A DNA stretch of 64,000 bases, taken from contig NZ_BJDF01000015.1 in the NCBI RefSeq assembly GCF_005404815.1, positions 1 to 64,000 on the forward strand. Direction: 5' to 3'. The stretch is from Companilactobacillus huachuanensis. GTDB lineage: Bacteria > Bacillota > Bacilli > Lactobacillales > Lactobacillaceae. Every line of letters starts with the position of its first letter. Position 1 is the first letter of the stretch. The notes beneath the pieces are model-generated. The model did no database searches. It saw only the letters and a program-made list of their open reading frames with translations, and had not been told where the DNA came from. Made by a program: the position numbers and the translations under genes. Positions 9,743 through 17,686 of this stretch are shown here, piece by piece.

Positions 9743-10927
9743 ATGCCAGAATTAGATTCGTCAGTAAAAAATGTAGTAAATGAAACAATTGCCCCAATGG
9801 GTAGATCAATGATCAGAGAATTTGCCGAAAAATTTGCAAAAATTCCTGGATTAGTAAAATTGACACTTGGTGAACCAAACTTTAACGTTCCCGAACATGT
9901 TAAGGATGCTGCCATTGAAAGTATCAAAGAAAATGAGTCACATTACTCAGATCAAAAAGGCTTCTTGAGTTTAAGAGAATCAATTTCTGGTTACTTGGAC
10001 AAGCAATTTGATCTTAAATATGATCCAGAAACAGAAATTATCGTCACGATTGGTGCTACGGAAGCTATTTTTGATTCACTTGCTGCTATTATCAATCCTG
10101 GTGACAAGGTGATCATTCCTACACCAACTTTTGCATTGTACATTCCAATTGTTAAGATCCTAGGTGGTGTTCCTGTGCAAGTTGATACGACTGATGATGG
10201 TTTCTGTATGACTGGAAAGCATTTGGAAGAAGTTATCCAAGCAGAAGGTCCTGATAAAGTTAAGGCTATGATGCTGAATTTCCCTGGTAATCCCACTGGA
10301 TTTGTTTATTCAAAAGAACAATTACAAGAAATCGTGGATGTTGTTAAAGATAAGAATATGTTTGTTATTTCCGATGAAATTTATGCCGAATTAACTTATG
10401 GTCACAAACATTTGTCACTAGCTAAGTTGATGCCTGGTAAGACTATTTTAATCAATGGCTTATCAAAATCTCATGCAATGACTGGTTACCGTATTGGTTA
10501 TATTGCTGGTCCGAAAGATTTCGTCGAAGAAGCTAACAAAATGCACGCCTTTACCGTTACAGCTCCTTCAAATCCGGCTCAATTTGCTGCAGAAGAAGCA
10601 TTGAAGAATGGTATTGATGATCCCATTGCCATGCGTAAAATTTATCAAGAACGCCGTGATTACTTAGTTGATCAATTAAATGATATGGGTTATGAAACAG
10701 TTTTGCCTGAAGGTGCATTCTACACATTCTCCAAGATTCCTGCTAAATACAACTTAGATTCAATTGAATTTGCAAATAAATTGGCCGAAGAAGGACTTGT
10801 TGGTGTTACACCAGGAGTTGCTTTTGGTAAAGGTGGCGAAGGTCACTTCCGAATTTCATATGCTGCTTCAATGGAAGATATTCAAGAAGCCATGAAGCGT
10901 TTGAGAAAATTTACTGATAATTTATAA
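9743..10927 (+). CDS. patA: N-acetyl-LL-diaminopimelate aminotransferase
   Basis: Fold-type I PLP aminotransferase of 394 residues. It carries GEPNFNVPEHVK, a NFPGNPTG motif, SDEIYAEL, the PLP lysine in NGLSKSHAMTGYR, and a C-terminal RISYA arginine. The position between dapB and asd in an acetyl-branch DAP cluster identifies it as the transaminase making N-acetyl-DAP, the deacetylase substrate. Ribosome binding site AAGGAG precedes the ATG at 9743. Confidence 0.9.
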   Translation: MPELDSSVKNVVNETIAPMGRSMIREFAEKFAKIPGLVKLTLGEPNFNVPEHVKDAAIESIKENESHYSDQKGFLSLRESISGYLDKQFDLKYDPETEIIVTIGATEAIFDSLAAIINPGDKVIIPTPTFALYIPIVKILGGVPVQVDTTDDGFCMTGKHLEEVIQAEGPDKVKAMMLNFPGNPTGFVYSKEQLQEIVDVVKDKNMFVISDEIYAELTYGHKHLSLAKLMPGKTILINGLSKSHAMTGYRIGYIAGPKDFVEEANKMHAFTVTAPSNPAQFAAEEALKNGIDDPIAMRKIYQERRDYLVDQLNDMGYETVLPEGAFYTFSKIPAKYNLDSIEFANKLAEEGLVGVTPGVAFGKGGEGHFRISYAASMEDIQEAMKRLRKFTDNL

Positions 10928-10950
10928 ATAATAGTTAAGGAGTGGATTTT

Positions 10951-12021
10951 ATGAGCGGATATACAGTAGCAATTCTAGGTGCAACAGGTGCCGTTGGAAC
11001 ACGTTTAATTCAACAACTGGAACAGTCGACTATTCCTGTAACCAAAATCAAGTTGTTGGCTTCTTATCGTTCTGCAGGTAAAAAGTTACAATTTAAAGGT
11101 CAAGAAGTAACTGTTGAAGAGGCTAAACCAGAGTCCTTTGAAGGAGTTGATCTCGTGTTGGCTTCTGCTGGTGGTGCCGTTTCTAAGAAACTCTTGCCTG
11201 AAGCAGTTAAACGTGGTGCGGTCTGTGTTGACAATACCAGTGCTTTTAGAATGGACGAAGATGTGCCATTGGTTGTCCCAGAAGTTAATGAAGCTGCATT
11301 GTATAATCACCATGGAATCATCGCAAATCCTAACTGTTCAACAATTCAAATGATGGTTGCACTGGAACCAATTAGAAAAGCCTTTGGTTTAAAACAGATT
11401 ATCGTTTCAACTTATCAGGCTGCTAGTGGTGCCGGTCAGAGTGCCTTAAATGAATTGTATTCAGAAGCACAGGATTATTTGGACGGTAAAGACATGAAAG
11501 CCGATATTTTTCCAACGAAGGGTGATAAGGAGCATTATCCTTTAGCTTTCAACCTCTTACCTCAAATTGATGTTTTGGAAGACAATCTTTATTCACATGA
11601 AGAGTGGAAGATGATACATGAAACAAAGAAGATTATGTTGGGTGATATGAATTCACCTGAAATCAAAGTAACAGCCACTTGTGTCAGAGTCCCAGTGCCA
11701 ATCAGTCATGGGGAATCTGTTTATATTGAAGTTGCAGATAAATCGGCTACAACTGAAAAGATTCAACAACTTATCAGAGAAGCACCAGGAGCCGTTTTAC
11801 AAGATGATCCTAAACATCAAGTTTATCCACAGCCGATCAATGCAGTTGGCAGTCGGGATACATTTGTGGGTCGAATCCGTCCTGATCTTGAAAACAAAGG
11901 AGCCTTCAATTTATGGGTTGTTTCTGACAATTTATTGAAAGGTGCGGCTTGGAATACTGTTCAGATTGCAGAACGATTAGTTGCTGATGATTTAGTATCA
12001 GTGCCCACTGCTGAAAAATAG
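10951..12021 (+). CDS. asd: Aspartate-semialdehyde dehydrogenase
   Basis: Reduces aspartyl phosphate to aspartate semialdehyde, feeding DapA. The 356-residue protein has the NADP loop [12 protein letters not shown] at the N terminus and the active-site cysteine in [10 protein letters not shown], followed by [13 protein letters not shown] at 10951 was chosen with AAGGAG 8 nt upstream. With lysC, dapF and the genes before it, this locus holds every enzyme from aspartate to lysine. A terminator follows. Confidence 0.95.
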   Translation: MSGYTVAILGATGAVGTRLIQQLEQSTIPVTKIKLLASYRSAGKKLQFKGQEVTVEEAKPESFEGVDLVLASAGGAVSKKLLPEAVKRGAVCVDNTSAFRMDEDVPLVVPEVNEAALYNHHGIIANPNCSTIQMMVALEPIRKAFGLKQIIVSTYQAASGAGQSALNELYSEAQDYLDGKDMKADIFPTKGDKEHYPLAFNLLPQIDVLEDNLYSHEEWKMIHETKKIMLGDMNSPEIKVTATCVRVPVPISHGESVYIEVADKSATTEKIQQLIREAPGAVLQDDPKHQVYPQPINAVGSRDTFVGRIRPDLENKGAFNLWVVSDNLLKGAAWNTVQIAERLVADDLVSVPTAEK

Positions 12022-12036
12022 AAAGTTAAAATAAAG

Positions 12037-12080
12037 AGGAGCTGTTTCTTACTTGATTCAAGTGAAAACGGCTCTTTTTT
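12037..12080 (+). terminator. Terminator of the lysine operon
   Basis: Stem gagctgttt...cactt-like arms closing to aaaacggctc, followed by T6, 15 bp after the asd stop. It is the likely 3' end of the operon transcript. Confidence 0.88.
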
Positions 12081-12091
12081 GATTAAATAAC

Positions 12092-12412
12092 TAAAGGTTG
12101 AAAGTTTATTTAAGTATGCCGTTTCCAGAGCTGAGAGTATTCAATTGCTGCGCGGAACGGCCCGAGCCAAGGTGCGGTCTCGAACCTCGGTTGAAGCCTC
12201 GCAAAACCCGCGAGGTTTCAACACGCCCGGTGGTGTAATTGCTGAAGCAATAACGCCACTTTCGCTGCAAATGAATACTCTCAGCTCTTCCAACTAATTT
12301 ATTTTTTAATAGTAGGAACAATAAAATGAAGACGTTTGAGTTACTTAAATAGATTAGCTAAAAGACCGGTAATAACAATTGTTAGATTGATTTTTCACCT
12401 TTCACCTTTCAG
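12092..12412 (+). repeat. SIR repeat, full-length copy (type I)
   Basis: A 321-bp non-coding element. Terminal inverted repeats are TAAAGGTTGAAAG at the left and CTTTCACCTTTCA at the right. A large inner inverted pair has arms agagctgagagtattca at 12129 and tgaatactctcagctct near 12270. Hairpins inside it are cctcgc/gcgagg (12197-12215), gtggtgtaattgc/gcaataacgccac (12230-12259) and an imperfect ggcccgag/ctcgaacc pair. The string TTAAATAAC flanks both ends (12083-12091 and 12413-12421), like a target duplication. An open frame on the minus strand here is not a gene. Confidence 0.9.
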
Positions 12413-12421
12413 TTAAATAAC

Positions 12422-12560
12422 TAAAAGTTAAAAAGTTTAATTAAGTATGCCGTTTCCAGAGCTGAAAGTATTCAATTGCTGCGCGGAACGGTCCGAGCCA
12501 AAGTGCGGTCTTGAACCAGGCACAGCCAGTGAATATTTCTCGGCTCTTGAGATGGCACCT
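12422..12560 (+). repeat. SIR repeat, hybrid deleted copy
   Basis: A second copy directly after the first. Its left half matches the type I copies (aagtatgccgtttccagagc to tgcggtcttgaacc). It then jumps to the end of a type II copy in the opposite orientation (gcacagccagtgaatatttc, as at 42741), leaving out the core hairpins. Nothing further is recognised between this and the gene at 12689. Confidence 0.8.
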
Positions 12561-12688
12561 TTTAGTTACATCTTAAAAAAGCAAGTAATAATTGAGAATA
12601 CGGAATATAGAAATTGGCTTGGGTTCCATATTTTTTTGACGATTTCTGTTAGAATGTTTAAAGACATTTAATTTCAGGTGAGAAAAAA

Positions 12689-14023
12689 ATGAAGCGAATA
12701 ATGAGTATCTTTAACGAAGGCGTATTAGACCTTTTGGCTAACGCCGGAGTTGCAATACCGTACTTTTTCTGTTTGACATTATACAATCAAAATAAGAGTG
12801 TTTTCGCGTATGCTTTGCCATTCTTAATGCTTTATACATTTAGGGCGTTAGGGATGTTATTGACGACGTTCATAACACTTCCGGCTTCAACGATGTTGGC
12901 CATGTCCAGTCTGTTTGGAGTTATGGGTTCACTATTCATCTTAGGGGCCGCTAATCCAGTCATGGGAATTATTGGTGGTGTCCTGTTGGGACTGGCTTCC
13001 AGTTGGATCTGGCCCTATTATTTAACCGTTCGTTCACGAGGACAGATGGATAAAGAGTTCAAATTCAATCGAATGCACGGATTATCGGTTGTTTTGACTT
13101 TGATTATTTTGCTGGCTGTACAATTGATTGCTACGAAGACAAAATTTTTAAATCTTTCGTTCCTTTTGTTAGCCGTGCTATTCTTTGCAGCGATGGTCGG
13201 TGGAATGCAGATAACACATCGATTGACCTTTTATCAAGGGATGGAAAAGAAACCAAAATTTCGAGTCAATTCGCTCTTTAGTCTAATTGTCATGGCCAGT
13301 TTGGTTATGTTGATTTTTATTATTCGCTATACGAGACTTAAGGCAGTTTCAAATTCATTTGACCTAGTTATTAGTATTGCAGCTATCGTCTTATTCTTTT
13401 TCTTAGCTTATTATCAAATTGATATTCATAAAAAACTTTTTCCATTGAGTATGGCTGCGGTCAACCGTGGGGTAGTGATGAACTACGTTATGCTTTATGC
13501 CATTTTTGACAGTACTATTCGATTTGGATTCAATAGTTTGATGCTTGTATATGCAATTTATTTAATTGGTTTTCAAATAGGACCACTACTGAATAAGCGC
13601 CATCGCAATTTGCGCTATCCATTATTGTTGATTGGACTTATCATGGCTCTGTTCAATCCAACGTATTTTGTAGGACTGTTCTTTTGTTCCGTTTTCGTTG
13701 GTGCTGATAACAGAATTTTGAATGATGAATTATATTCAAATACTAATATCGACAATGAACGTGCTTTCTTGATCAAGTATCAACTATCAAGTGTTGGTAA
13801 TGTGTCACAACAATTGGTATACATGACAACCATTTATTTTGTCAGTTACTTTATTAAAATTAATGCCTTAGGATTTTTCAATAATACTATTACTGATGGT
13901 CCTACAATCGGTGTTTTGTATGGTGTGCATATTTTTATCACTGCCGTCGTTTTCATATGTGCAGCTATTACATATTATTTTGTTAATAAAAGTGAGCAAA
14001 AATCGACCATTACAACGCTATAA
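12689..14023 (+). CDS. MFS-like membrane transporter, substrate unknown
   Basis: A 444-residue protein with about 12 hydrophobic segments, starting MKRIMSIFNEGVLDLLANAGVAIPYFF. It resembles a major facilitator in helix count and spacing and in a central hydrophilic loop near residues 180-200, but no sugar or drug signature is evident. CAGGTGAG precedes the ATG at 12689, and TTGACG near 12636 may be a -35 element. It stands alone between SIR copies and the nrdDG operon, so context does not reveal a substrate. Confidence 0.65.
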   Translation: MKRIMSIFNEGVLDLLANAGVAIPYFFCLTLYNQNKSVFAYALPFLMLYTFRALGMLLTTFITLPASTMLAMSSLFGVMGSLFILGAANPVMGIIGGVLLGLASSWIWPYYLTVRSRGQMDKEFKFNRMHGLSVVLTLIILLAVQLIATKTKFLNLSFLLLAVLFFAAMVGGMQITHRLTFYQGMEKKPKFRVNSLFSLIVMASLVMLIFIIRYTRLKAVSNSFDLVISIAAIVLFFFLAYYQIDIHKKLFPLSMAAVNRGVVMNYVMLYAIFDSTIRFGFNSLMLVYAIYLIGFQIGPLLNKRHRNLRYPLLLIGLIMALFNPTYFVGLFFCSVFVGADNRILNDELYSNTNIDNERAFLIKYQLSSVGNVSQQLVYMTTIYFVSYFIKINALGFFNNTITDGPTIGVLYGVHIFITAVVFICAAITYYFVNKSEQKSTITTL

Positions 14024-14136
14024 GTTTAAAAAAATCAAGAATTTTTGAACAAGAACGGATGTTTGATTATCAGCTTTACTTTTAAACGTAACGACGATTT
14101 GTGAAATCGTTAGAGCGATGTTTTTGGGTAAATCTA

Positions 14137-14206
14137 AAATAAGACTACTATATATTGTATGATTGTGCTATATAACACATCATATAGTATTTGGTAGTCT
14201 TATTTT
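14137..14206 (+). terminator. Long palindromic terminator before nrdD
   Basis: The outer arms aaataagactac and gtagtcttattt pair perfectly, and weaker pairing continues inwards to a central near-palindrome (gtgctatataacac), so about 70 bp folds on itself. T6 follows the right arm. It can end the upstream gene's transcript. Its AT-rich inner part also resembles NrdR boxes, but only loosely. Confidence 0.75.
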
Positions 14207-14281
14207 TTCATTAATAATTTTGTAGAATGGTAACAGTATTTAACGTTACCTTATGGTCAGAAGTTCAGGAGGATTTTTTAT

Positions 14282-16492
14282 ATGAATGCCAAATTAGATG
14301 AATTAGTTACTATTCCTGTAGAAAAACGCAGCGGAGTCAAAACTAAATTTTATGCCTATAAAATTATATTTGTTTTGGATCAATTAGAGTTAACGACAGC
14401 CCAGAAACAATTGGTTGTTGACAGTTTAGTAGATAGTTTTCATAACCATGAATTGATTACAGCGACAGAACTGCACAGCGTTATTTTTCGTGTCTTAAAA
14501 GACAATGGTATGGATAGTCAAGCCGATTCCTATGAAAAATATTTCCAAAATGACCAAGAGAAATTTGCCCGAGCTACAAATGTTCAATTGAATATTGAAC
14601 GTTTATTTGATCGTAATGATGAAGTTGTTCATGAGAACGCTAATAAAGACAGTAATATTTTTAATACCCAGCGTGATTTGGAAGCTGGTGTGGCTAGTCG
14701 TGCTATGGGGTTAAAAATGTTGCCCGAGCTGGTTGCTAAATCACATTTACGTGGTGATATTCACTGGCATGATCTTGACTATTCACCAGTTACACCTGAG
14801 ACCAATTGTTGTTTGATCGACTTTGATGAAATGTTGAGTCATGGTTTTAAAATTGGTAATGCCTGGGTCGCATCGCCACGATCAATCCAAACGGCCACGG
14901 CACAGATGTCACAAATTATCGCCAATGTTGCCTCATTACAATATGGTGGATGTTCAGCTAATCGAATTGATCAGTTGCTCGCTCCATATGCAGAAATAAA
15001 TTATCAAAAACACATGAAAGATGCCCAGAAGTGGATCGTTGAAGATAAGCAAGTGGAGTTTGCCAAAGAGAAGACTCGTAAGGACATTTATGACGCCATG
15101 CAGGCACTTGAATATGAAATCAATACACTTTACTCATCGCAAGGACAAACGCCGTTCACGACCATTAATTTCGGTTTAGGGACAAACTGGTTGGAACGTG
15201 CTATTCAAAAATCCATCTTAGAAATAAGAATCAAAGGATTAGGTAAAGAACATCGAACAGCAATTTTTCCAAAACTGACATTTACCGTTAAACGTGGCCT
15301 GAATCTAGATCCAGGTGATCCTAATTACGACATCAAAATGTTGGCTCTAGAGTGTTCGACTAAACGAATGTATCCAGATTTATTGATGTACGACAAAATT
15401 AAAGAGATTACCGGTAGTTTTAAGACACCAATGGGTTGTCGCTCGTTTCTTCAAGGATGGAAAGATGAAAATGGTAAAGAAGTCAACTCAGGCCGAATGA
15501 ATCTAGGCGTTGTAACGGTCAACTTACCAAGAATTGCTCTGGAATCCAAGGGTAATAAGGATTTATTCTGGAATATCTTTGAAGAGAAAATGCAGATTTG
15601 TCACACTGCTTTGGCATATCGTATTGAACGAACAAAACAAGCCAAACCAGAAAATGCTCCGTTGTTATATATGTATGGTGCGTTTGGCAAACGTTTGAAG
15701 AAGGATGATAGTATTGATGAATTGTTCAAGAATCAACGTGCCACTGTTTCATTAGGATATATCGGCCTATATGAAGTATGTAGTGAGTTCTTTGGTGACA
15801 AGTGGGAAGGTAATCAAGATGCTCATGATTTTGCCGAAAGTATTGTTAAGGCGTTACATGAAAAATGTGTTCAATGGGCTGATGAAAGTGGGTATCACTA
15901 CAGCCTTTATTCCACACCTGCCGAATCATTGACTGACACATTTTGTCGCGATGATTTGGAGAAATTTGGCGTTATACCAAACATAACGGAGAAAGAATAT
16001 TACACAAATAGCTTTCACTATGATGTTAGAAAGCATCCAAATCCATTTGAAAAGTTGACCTTTGAAGAGATTTTTCCTAAATATGCTTCAGGCGGATTTA
16101 TTCATTATTGTGAATATCCTAATTTACGTCAAAATCCTAAGGCCTTAGAAGCTGTTTGGGATTGGGCATATGATCATGTTGGTTATTTAGGTACTAACAC
16201 TTCGATCGACCAATGCTTCGAATGTGGATTTAAAGGTGAATTTAAAGCAACAGCTCGTGGCTTTGTTTGTCCACAATGTGGTAATCACGACCCACAAACA
16301 TGTGATGTTGTTAAAAGAACCTGTGGATATTTAGGTAATCCACAACAACGTCCTATGATTCACGGTCGACACGTTGAAATTGCTTCACGTAGAAAAAATA
16401 TGACTTCGGAGATGATACAGCATGCGGCAGAATATGAGAGAACCAAACAATCCGACTCCCAAAGAATGGTTAAGCAAGGACCACAGTCTTAA
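14282..16492 (+). CDS. nrdD: Anaerobic ribonucleoside-triphosphate reductase, large subunit
   Basis: Reduces ribonucleoside triphosphates to deoxy forms without oxygen, using a glycyl radical. The protein is 736 residues long. An ATP-cone-like region is at the N terminus. The C terminus carries the zinc site (CFECG...CPQCG) and the glycyl radical motif RTCGYLG near residue 684. AGGAGG precedes the ATG. It overlaps nrdG, its activating partner, and the two form an operon for anaerobic DNA synthesis. Confidence 0.95.
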   Translation: MNAKLDELVTIPVEKRSGVKTKFYAYKIIFVLDQLELTTAQKQLVVDSLVDSFHNHELITATELHSVIFRVLKDNGMDSQADSYEKYFQNDQEKFARATNVQLNIERLFDRNDEVVHENANKDSNIFNTQRDLEAGVASRAMGLKMLPELVAKSHLRGDIHWHDLDYSPVTPETNCCLIDFDEMLSHGFKIGNAWVASPRSIQTATAQMSQIIANVASLQYGGCSANRIDQLLAPYAEINYQKHMKDAQKWIVEDKQVEFAKEKTRKDIYDAMQALEYEINTLYSSQGQTPFTTINFGLGTNWLERAIQKSILEIRIKGLGKEHRTAIFPKLTFTVKRGLNLDPGDPNYDIKMLALECSTKRMYPDLLMYDKIKEITGSFKTPMGCRSFLQGWKDENGKEVNSGRMNLGVVTVNLPRIALESKGNKDLFWNIFEEKMQICHTALAYRIERTKQAKPENAPLLYMYGAFGKRLKKDDSIDELFKNQRATVSLGYIGLYEVCSEFFGDKWEGNQDAHDFAESIVKALHEKCVQWADESGYHYSLYSTPAESLTDTFCRDDLEKFGVIPNITEKEYYTNSFHYDVRKHPNPFEKLTFEEIFPKYASGGFIHYCEYPNLRQNPKALEAVWDWAYDHVGYLGTNTSIDQCFECGFKGEFKATARGFVCPQCGNHDPQTCDVVKRTCGYLGNPQQRPMIHGRHVEIASRRKNMTSEMIQHAAEYERTKQSDSQRMVKQGPQS

Positions 16493-17003
16493 AATGATTG
16501 CTGATTACAAACCATTTAATTTTGTAGATGGTGAAGGTGTCAGATGTAGTTTGTATGTTTCAGGTTGCCTTTTTAGATGTCCGGGGTGTTATAACGTTGC
16601 AGCACAGGATTTTCGTTACGGAAAACCTTACACTAAAGAACTTGAAGATCAGATCATCAAAGACCTTGGTCAAAGCTATGTACAAGGATTAACTTTACTT
16701 GGTGGTGAACCTTTTTTAAATACTGAGGTCTGTTTATCGTTATGCAAGAGAATTCGAAAAGAATTTGGACACACGAAAGATATCTGGTCATGGACTGGTT
16801 ATTCATGGGACGAGTTGATGAAAGAATCGAGCGATAAATTGGAAATGTTATCCTTGATAGACATTTTGGTTGATGGTAGATTTTTGTTACGTAAAAAAGA
16901 CTTAACACTACAATTTCGGGGATCATCCAATCAAAGAATTATTGATGTTCCAAAGTCTCTAGCTAGTGGAGATGTAGTGATCTGGGATAAATTGGTTCGA
17001 TAG
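16434..17003 (+). CDS. nrdG: Anaerobic ribonucleotide reductase activating protein
   Basis: Radical SAM enzyme that installs the glycyl radical on NrdD. The protein is 189 residues from the ATG at 16434 (MREPNNPTPKEWLSKDHS). It has the cluster motif CLFRCPGCYN (CX3CX2C) and the SAM-binding GGEPF. The gene overlaps the nrdD 3' end. An in-frame ATG at 16422 is also possible and has GGAG 10 nt upstream; the later start was preferred because homologues begin near the KEWLSKDHS segment, so the start is not certain. Confidence 0.93.
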   Translation: MREPNNPTPKEWLSKDHSLKMIADYKPFNFVDGEGVRCSLYVSGCLFRCPGCYNVAAQDFRYGKPYTKELEDQIIKDLGQSYVQGLTLLGGEPFLNTEVCLSLCKRIRKEFGHTKDIWSWTGYSWDELMKESSDKLEMLSLIDILVDGRFLLRKKDLTLQFRGSSNQRIIDVPKSLASGDVVIWDKLVR

Positions 17004-17065
17004 TTTTTATCGAGCGATAAATCAAATTAATTGAACGATTTTCATTAAAAATTTACGTTATCTAC

Positions 17066-17384
17066 TAAAGGTTGAAAGTTTAGTTAAGTATGCCGTTTCC
17101 AGAGCTGAGAGTATTCAATTGCTGCGTGGAACGGCTTGAGCCAAAGAGCGGTCTCGAGCCTCGGTTGAAGCCTCGCAGAACCCGCGAGTCTTCCACGCGC
17201 CCGGTGGTGTAATTGCTGAAGCAATAACGCCACTTTCGCTGCAAATGAATACTCTCAGCTCTTCCAACTAATTTTGTTCTTTAATAACAAGAACAATAAA
17301 ACGAATATTTCTGATTATTTAAATAAATTAACTCTAGGACTGTAACAACAGCGGTGATATTAATTTTTCGCTTTTCAACCTTTA
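17066..17384 (+). repeat. SIR repeat, full-length copy (type I)
   Basis: A 319-bp copy nearly identical in layout to the one at 12092: TIR TAAAGGTTGAAAG at the left, CTTTTCAACCTTTA at the right, the same inner inverted pair and hairpins. The string GTTATCTAC flanks it on both sides (17057-17065 and 17385-17393), suggesting a 9-bp target duplication. It lies between nrdG and the recurrent hairpin at 17402. Confidence 0.9.
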
Positions 17385-17401
17385 GTTATCTACTTAAAAT
17401 G

Positions 17402-17441
17402 AACAGGCACTGTAATCCAATTTTGGATTACAGTGCCTGTT
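17402..17441. repeat. Recurrent intergenic hairpin, copy 2
   Basis: A perfect 19-bp stem, aacaggcactgtaatccaa against its complement, with almost no loop. It shares the core actgtaatcc/ggattacagt with the hairpins at 1800 and 33998. No T run follows. Confidence 0.78.
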
Positions 17442-17593
17442 TGCGTTGAAGTTTTAGAACTGATCTTGTTTTTAAGTAGCTCTCGTATTTGGGTATGATT
17501 ATAACGTACCTGAATATCTTTCCAAGTGAAAAAGTATGCCAGAAGTCTACTGATGTAGCTAGTAAAGCGGCACTAATTGAAATGATAGCTAAA

Positions 17594-17608
17594 TGAGAAT
17601 GATTCTAA
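17594..17608. promoter_or_regulatory. Fur/PerR-family operator candidate
   Basis: TGAGAAT-G-ATTCTAA is a 7-1-7 inverted repeat with one mismatch between arms, closely following the Fur-family pattern TGATAAT-N-ATTATCA. It lies directly upstream of the promoter of the metal ATPase gene. Confidence 0.6.
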
Positions 17609-17615
17609 ATAAGTA

Positions 17616-17644
17616 TTCACTTTTTTATATAAAGAATGTATAAT
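17616..17644 (+). promoter_or_regulatory. Promoter of the P-type ATPase gene
   Basis: TTCACT at 17616-17621 and TATAAT at 17639-17644 with a 17-bp spacer, 43 bp before the chosen start codon. Confidence 0.6.
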
Positions 17645-17686
17645 CAAGACAAAAGAAGAATTATTTTTTGGGAGGGGTGTAATTTT

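Noticed and set aside
12106-12321. Open frame across an SIR copy
   Set aside because: It spans the repeat hairpins; similar frames at 42609-42812 and 56046-56387 are just the same repeat in different phases. No ribosome binding sites and no consistent protein.
14148-14195. NrdR boxes before nrdD
   Set aside because: The AT-rich 16-mers resemble the consensus only loosely and lie inside a terminator stem, so pairing explains them better.
16422-16433. Earlier ATG for nrdG
   Set aside because: It has a possible GGAG upstream, but the start at 16434 better matches typical NrdG length. Kept only as an alternative.
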